From Pelagirhabdus alkalitolerans (GTDB taxonomy: Bacteria > Bacillota > Bacilli > Bacillales > Amphibacillaceae): a DNA stretch of 64,000 nt. The notes under the pieces were generated by a model. It did no database searches and was not told the DNA's origin. It saw nothing but the letters and a program-made list of their open reading frames with translations. Below are positions 59,555 to 64,000 of this stretch, one piece after another (position 1 is the first letter of the stretch; every line of letters starts with the position of its first letter). The translations under genes were made by a program, and so were the position numbers. The stretch is from positions 62,001 to 126,000 of the forward strand of contig NZ_FMYI01000003.1 in NCBI RefSeq assembly GCF_900096905.1, in the 5' to 3' direction.

Positions 59555-60829
59555 ATGCATAAGTTTAACGAAGAAAAAGGGCAACTTAAATGTTCATTTT
59601 GTGGAAAAGATCAAGAACAGGTTCGTAAATTAGTTGCTGGGCCTGGCGTATATATATGTGATGAATGTATTGAGCTATGTGCAGAAATCGTAGAAGAAGA
59701 ACTAGGTACAGAAGAGGAAGTTGAATTTAAAGATGTACCAAAACCACAGGAAATCCGTCATATTTTAGATGATTATGTGATTGGTCAAGAACAGGCTAAG
59801 AAAAACTTATCCGTTGCTGTTTACAATCATTATAAGAGAATTAACGCACCTAAAGGATCAGACGATGTTGAATTAGCGAAAAGTAATATCGCGATGATCG
59901 GTCCAACAGGTAGCGGTAAAACATTACTTGCTCAAACAATGGCAAGAATTTTACAAGTTCCATTTGCTATTGCAGATGCAACCTCACTAACTGAAGCAGG
60001 CTATGTAGGGGAAGATGTTGAAAACATTTTGCTTAAATTGTTACAAGCTTCAGATTACGATGTAGAAAAAGCTGAAAAAGGTATTATCTACATTGATGAA
60101 ATTGATAAGGTCGCTCGAAAATCAGAAAACACGTCGATCACACGTGATGTTTCTGGTGAAGGTGTTCAACAAGCGTTGCTTAAGATCTTAGAAGGAACAA
60201 CAGCAAGTGTTCCCCCACAAGGTGGGCGTAAGCATCCGCACCAAGAATTCATTCAAATCGACACGACAAATATCTTATTTATTGTAGGTGGAGCATTTGA
60301 TGGTATTGACCAAATTGTTAAGAGTCGTCTAGGTAAGAATATCATTGGATTTGGGGCAGAGTCTGAATCAGATAATTTAGATAAAGCACAACTCATGCAA
60401 AAAGTCTTACCAGAAGATCTATTGAAATTTGGTTTAATCCCTGAGTTTATCGGTCGTCTACCGATTATCGGTAGCTTGGCGCCACTCGATGAAGATGCAT
60501 TAGTTGAGATTTTAACACAACCAAAAAATGCGCTCGTCAAACAATACAAACGCTTATTCCAAATTGACAATGTTGAATTGGAATTTGAAGAAGGTTCTCT
60601 TGAAGCGATTGCTCAAAAAGCAATGGAGCGTAACACAGGTGCACGTGGTCTTCGTTCAATTTTAGAAGGGATCATGTTAGATGTTATGTATGAATTACCA
60701 TCGCGAGAGGATATTCATAAATGCATCATTACAAAAGAAACAGTAGAAAGCGATAAGAGTCGCCCGAAACTGTTACTTGAAGATGGTTCTGTTATTGATG
60801 AAAATGAAGAACCGAAAGAAAGTGCTTAA
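59555..60829 (+). CDS. clpX: ATP-dependent Clp protease ATP-binding subunit ClpX
   Basis: AAA+ unfoldase that feeds proteins to ClpP. The 424-aa protein (420 in B. subtilis) has the N-terminal zinc-binding domain with C13, C16, C35 and C38, Walker A GPTGSGKT near residue 116, Walker B IIYIDEIDK near 175, the pore loop region, and the IGF loop (KNIIGFG near 262) that docks onto ClpP. ATG 59555 lies 8 bases after GAGAGG; GTG 59546 overlaps that site. No lonB follows, and lonA is the next gene. Confidence 0.97.
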   Translation: MHKFNEEKGQLKCSFCGKDQEQVRKLVAGPGVYICDECIELCAEIVEEELGTEEEVEFKDVPKPQEIRHILDDYVIGQEQAKKNLSVAVYNHYKRINAPKGSDDVELAKSNIAMIGPTGSGKTLLAQTMARILQVPFAIADATSLTEAGYVGEDVENILLKLLQASDYDVEKAEKGIIYIDEIDKVARKSENTSITRDVSGEGVQQALLKILEGTTASVPPQGGRKHPHQEFIQIDTTNILFIVGGAFDGIDQIVKSRLGKNIIGFGAESESDNLDKAQLMQKVLPEDLLKFGLIPEFIGRLPIIGSLAPLDEDALVEILTQPKNALVKQYKRLFQIDNVELEFEEGSLEAIAQKAMERNTGARGLRSILEGIMLDVMYELPSREDIHKCIITKETVESDKSRPKLLLEDGSVIDENEEPKESA

Positions 60830-60843
60830 TTAAGATTTTTGAG

Positions 60844-60875
60844 AAAATCCCTTGTTGTCACAGCAAGGGATTTTC
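60844..60875 (+). terminator. Terminator after clpX
   Basis: AAAATCCCTTG / CAAGGGATTTT 11-bp stem with a 9-base loop and terminal T residues. Confidence 0.8.
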
Positions 60876-60921
60876 TATTCGATAAATAGAGACATGCGTT
60901 TATGATTAGGAGGATCCATTT

Positions 60922-63255
60922 ATGGGCGAATTAAAAAAAGAACAAACATTACCGCTTCTTCCTTTAAGAGGCCTCGTTGTTTATCCGACAGTCGTTATGC
61001 ATCTTGATGTTGGACGTAAACAGTCAGTAGAAGCATTAGAAAAAGCAATGATTCAAGACAGACATATTATGTTGGCAGCACAGAAAAAGAGTAGTGAAAA
61101 AGAACCGTCATTTGATGACCTTTATCAAACAGGAACCATTGCGTATGTTAAACAAATGTTAAAATTACCAAACGGAACATTTCGTGTGTTAATTGAAGGT
61201 CAAAAGAGAGCTGAAATCATTCAACAAGAAGAGGAAACAGATTATTTATCAGTTCGTGTTCAATTGTTTGAAGAAACAGATATCGAGGACGAGACAAAAC
61301 AAGCTGCATTGATCCGTACATTGTTACGTCAATTTAAGAAGTATGTTGATTTATCGAACAAATTATCAAAAGAAACATATGAAAGTGTTCTTGATATTCA
61401 GGATCTATCGCACTTGAGTGATGTGATTAGTTCACACTTGCCCGTTAAGTTATCAATAAAGCAATCTCTTTTAGAAATGGATCAAGTGGAAGAGAGAGCT
61501 GAGCAATTAATTGAGCTGATTTCCAATGAACAAGAAGTGTTAAAGTTGGAACAGAAGATTGGCAAACGTGTTAAACAATCGATTGAACAATCACAAAAGG
61601 AATATTATTTAAGAGAACAAATGAAGGCGATTCAAAAAGAATTAGGAGACAAAGAAGGGAAAACAAAAGACGTCTCAGACCTTCAAGAAAAAATTGAAAA
61701 TAGTGATATGCCAGAACACATGCTTGCTGTTAGCTACAAGGAACTAAACCGCTTTGAGAAGATTCCTCAAACAGCAGCAGAAAGCTCGATCATTCGAAAT
61801 TATTTAGAGTGGTTAGTTGCCTTGCCGTGGTCGAATCAAACAGAAGATATTTTAGATATAGAGCATGCAGAAGCGATTTTAAACGCCGATCATTATGGTC
61901 TAGAGAAAGTTAAGACACGTATTTTGGAACACTTAGCTGTTCAAAAGCTAACGAATAGCTCAAAAAGTCCCATCCTATGTCTTGTGGGTCCTCCAGGAGT
62001 GGGTAAGACATCTTTAGCTAAGTCAATAGCTAGAGCCGTTAATAGACGCTATGTACGTATGTCTCTAGGTGGCGTGCGTGATGAAGCAGAAATAAGAGGA
62101 CACCGCCGCACATATGTAGGTGCGATGCCAGGTCGAATTATGCAAGGAATGAAAAAAGCTGAAACGATGAATCCTGTTATGCTGCTAGATGAGCTTGACA
62201 AAATGGCAAATGACTTCAGGGGAGATCCTGCTTCTGCGATGTTAGAAGTGTTAGACCCTGAACAAAATCATCAGTTTAGTGATCACTTTATTGAAGAACC
62301 TTATGATTTAAGTCAAGTGATGTTTATCGCTACAGCGAATCAATTACAGACCATTCCACGTCCATTGCTCGACCGGATGGAATTGATTCAAATTCCAGGC
62401 TATACAGAACTAGAAAAACAACATATAGCAAAAGAACACTTACTACCAAAGCAATTAGACGATCATGGGTTGAAGAAATCACAAATCCAACTAAGAGATG
62501 AAGCGCTCTTAAAACTTATTCGTCGATATACAAAAGAGGCAGGTGTTCGTCAATTAGAACGCCAATTAGCATCGTTATGCCGAAAAGCAGCTAAGCTTTA
62601 TGTATCGAATGAGAAAAAGCGTTTAGTTGTGACGGTGAAAAGATTGGAAGAAGTACTTGGTAAGCCGCTATATCGTTACGGCATGATGGAAAAAGAAGAT
62701 CAAATCGCGACAGCAACAGGACTAGCATACACATCAGCTGGCGGGGATACATTGTCTATTGAAGTCAGTGTGGTTCCAGGTAAAGGTAAATTGTCTTTAA
62801 CGGGTAAACTGGGAGATGTAATGAAAGAATCAGCTCAAGCTGCTCTAAGTTATATCAGAACACGTGTAGATGAATTAGATATCGATCCCATGTTTCATCA
62901 GAAAAACGATATTCATATCCACGTTCCTGAAGGCGCAACGCCAAAAGACGGTCCATCTGCAGGGATTACAATCGCGACAGCTCTTGTGTCGCACTTAACA
63001 AATCGCGCTGTTAAAAAAGAAGTTGGGATGACAGGAGAAATCACGTTGCGTGGTCGTGTCTTACCTATTGGTGGATTAAAAGAGAAAAGTTTAAGTGCGC
63101 ACCGAGCAGGTTTAACAACGGTTATCATGCCTGAAGAGAACAAAAAGGATCTTGAAGATATTCCTGAGAGTATAAAGGAGTCGATTCAATTTATACCAGT
63201 CAGTCATCTTGATGAGGTATTAGATTGGGCGCTTGTAAAGGAGGAGAAATCATGA
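60922..63255 (+). CDS. lonA: ATP-dependent protease LonA
   Basis: Cytosolic AAA+ serine protease for damaged and regulatory proteins. The 777-aa protein has the LAN substrate-binding domain (1-205), a coiled coil (about 210-260), Walker A GPPGVGKTS near residue 355, Walker B MLLDELDKM near 420, and the protease domain with catalytic S679 (DGPSAGI) and K722 (GGLKEK). Length is close to B. subtilis LonA (774). AGGAGG lies 8 bases before the ATG. Its stop overlaps the engB start (ATGA). Confidence 0.97.
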   Translation: MGELKKEQTLPLLPLRGLVVYPTVVMHLDVGRKQSVEALEKAMIQDRHIMLAAQKKSSEKEPSFDDLYQTGTIAYVKQMLKLPNGTFRVLIEGQKRAEIIQQEEETDYLSVRVQLFEETDIEDETKQAALIRTLLRQFKKYVDLSNKLSKETYESVLDIQDLSHLSDVISSHLPVKLSIKQSLLEMDQVEERAEQLIELISNEQEVLKLEQKIGKRVKQSIEQSQKEYYLREQMKAIQKELGDKEGKTKDVSDLQEKIENSDMPEHMLAVSYKELNRFEKIPQTAAESSIIRNYLEWLVALPWSNQTEDILDIEHAEAILNADHYGLEKVKTRILEHLAVQKLTNSSKSPILCLVGPPGVGKTSLAKSIARAVNRRYVRMSLGGVRDEAEIRGHRRTYVGAMPGRIMQGMKKAETMNPVMLLDELDKMANDFRGDPASAMLEVLDPEQNHQFSDHFIEEPYDLSQVMFIATANQLQTIPRPLLDRMELIQIPGYTELEKQHIAKEHLLPKQLDDHGLKKSQIQLRDEALLKLIRRYTKEAGVRQLERQLASLCRKAAKLYVSNEKKRLVVTVKRLEEVLGKPLYRYGMMEKEDQIATATGLAYTSAGGDTLSIEVSVVPGKGKLSLTGKLGDVMKESAQAALSYIRTRVDELDIDPMFHQKNDIHIHVPEGATPKDGPSAGITIATALVSHLTNRAVKKEVGMTGEITLRGRVLPIGGLKEKSLSAHRAGLTTVIMPEENKKDLEDIPESIKESIQFIPVSHLDEVLDWALVKEEKS

Positions 63256-63839
63256 AGGTAACAGAGTCAGATATTACAATCAGTGCAGTTGCACCTAAAC
63301 AATATCCAGCGGAAGGTTTGCCTGAAATAGCTTTAGCAGGAAGATCTAACGTTGGTAAATCATCGTTTATTAATCGACTAATTAATCGAAAAAATTTAGC
63401 ACGTACGTCTCAGAAACCTGGAAAGACACAAACGTTAAATTTTTATAAAATCAATCAGTTATTTCATTTTGTCGATGTACCTGGTTACGGTTATGCTAAA
63501 GTATCAAAATCAGAACGCGAAGCTTGGGGGCGTATGATTGAGACGTACTTTACTGAACGTGAAAATTTAAAAGCTGCTATTTTAATCATCGATAGTCGCC
63601 ATAAACCTTCTAAAGATGATGTGTTGATGTATAACTTCTTAAAACATCACGAAATACCGGTTATTGTTATTGCGACGAAGCTCGATAAGTTGAAAAAAAA
63701 TGAAGTGCCGAAACAGTTAAAATTGATCACTGAGACGTTAAACATTGAGATGAGTGATACGATTATTCCGTTCTCAAGTGAAACAAGTCAAGGTAAAGAA
63801 GAGGCTTGGCATCTTATTGAATCCTATTTAGACTTATAA
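63252..63839 (+). CDS. engB: Ribosome biogenesis GTPase YsxC/EngB
   Basis: GTPase for assembly of the 50S subunit. The 195-aa protein has the length of B. subtilis YsxC and the G motifs in order: G1 GRSNVGKS near residue 31, G2 threonines in KPGKTQT near 57, G3 DVPG near 75, G4 TKLDK near 142 and G5 SS near 175. ATG 63252 overlaps the lonA stop by four bases, and AAAGGAGGA within lonA serves as ribosome site; a longer in-frame start inside lonA is not used. It is the last gene in the window. Confidence 0.96.
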   Translation: MKVTESDITISAVAPKQYPAEGLPEIALAGRSNVGKSSFINRLINRKNLARTSQKPGKTQTLNFYKINQLFHFVDVPGYGYAKVSKSEREAWGRMIETYFTERENLKAAILIIDSRHKPSKDDVLMYNFLKHHEIPVIVIATKLDKLKKNEVPKQLKLITETLNIEMSDTIIPFSSETSQGKEEAWHLIESYLDL

Positions 63840-63934
63840 AATAGACGGGGGAAAAATCAGCTTCTTAGACAAATGTTTGAGGTAAACTACACTTAATCTT
63901 TATAGATCACAGCAGTTTTAAAAATGCGTGTGAT

Positions 63935-64000
63935 GACAGCGAGACGCCTGCTGGAAGACCGCGAGCTGAAGTCGTGCCCGCGGCAAGCGAGTGGTCGATC
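63935..64000. repeat. GC-rich segment resembling a Bacillaceae intergenic repeat (partial)
   Basis: The last 66 bases are about two thirds G+C in a region that is otherwise about one third. They contain GCGAGACGCCTGCTGG, AGACCGCGAG and CGGCAAGCGAGTGG, a style of GCGAG-rich sequence that I associate with dispersed intergenic repeats in Bacillaceae. No open frame with a ribosome site is visible. The element is cut by the window edge. The bases 63840-63934 before it hold nothing I can name. Confidence 0.4.

Noticed and set aside
1..64000. CRISPR arrays, insertion sequences or prophage
   Set aside because: No regularly spaced repeats, transposase, integrase or phage structural genes were found in the window.

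Overview
The window is a low-GC (roughly one third G+C) chromosomal segment of an endospore-forming Bacillota, family Bacillaceae or a close relative. The gene order from dnaE to ysxC/engB follows the Bacillus subtilis arrangement (dnaE-ytsJ-accDA-pfkA-pyk-citZ-icd-phoPR-polA ... tig-clpX-lonA-ysxC). Sporulation and germination genes (ytrH, ytaF, ytxC, sspI, gerE, gerM) show a spore former. A betaine-type BCCT transporter with long charged tails suggests some salt tolerance. The genus cannot be fixed from the sequence alone.

Layout. 1-16.8 kb: the N-terminus of ytrH, DNA polymerase DnaE, malic enzyme, acetyl-CoA carboxylase carboxyltransferase (accDA), lower glycolysis (pfkA-pyk), fxsA, membrane proteins, citrate synthase and isocitrate dehydrogenase, and the PhoP/PhoR two-component system. 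16.8-25.9 kb: DNA replication and repair (polA, mutM, dnaB, dnaI), coaE, nrdR and sporulation genes. 25.9-30 kb: thrS behind a T-box, then infC-rpmI-rplT behind an L20-type attenuator. 30-35.3 kb: small membrane proteins, a dimeric dUTPase, an M42 aminopeptidase, the BCCT transporter, a lytic transglycosylase and sspI. 35.3-40 kb: an rRNA methyltransferase and pheST behind a second T-box. 40-50 kb: rnhC, zapA, cvpA, polX, mutS2, trxA, uvrC, yslB and gerE. 50-54.7 kb: a divergent aldo/keto reductase-MarR pair, racE, gerM, rph, ysnA and ysnB. 54.8-56.8 kb: two tRNA genes (Gly-TCC, Arg-TCT) and a small accessory islet with a 43-aa membrane protein, a VOC-fold protein and a membrane-anchored Mrr-type nuclease. 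56.8-64 kb: ysoA, trigger factor, clpX, lonA and engB, ending in a GC-rich segment that looks like a dispersed repeat.

Most genes form short operons bounded by clear Rho-independent terminators, and many have recognisable sigma-A promoters. The two aminoacyl-tRNA synthetase units use T-box attenuation, and the ribosomal-protein operon uses its own attenuator plus an apparent AUU start for IF3.

The most informative feature may be what is absent. Compared with B. subtilis, mdh is not behind citZ-icd, sdhCAB is not between yslB and gerE, the fatty-acid oxidation/etf block is not between mutS2 and trxA, lonB is not beside clpX, and gapB-speD and ilv-leu are not at their usual places. This fits a streamlined and perhaps mainly fermentative relative, but the genes could lie elsewhere in the genome. 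I found no CRISPR array, insertion sequence, prophage or clearly new multigene system. Most of the window is conserved core chromosome.
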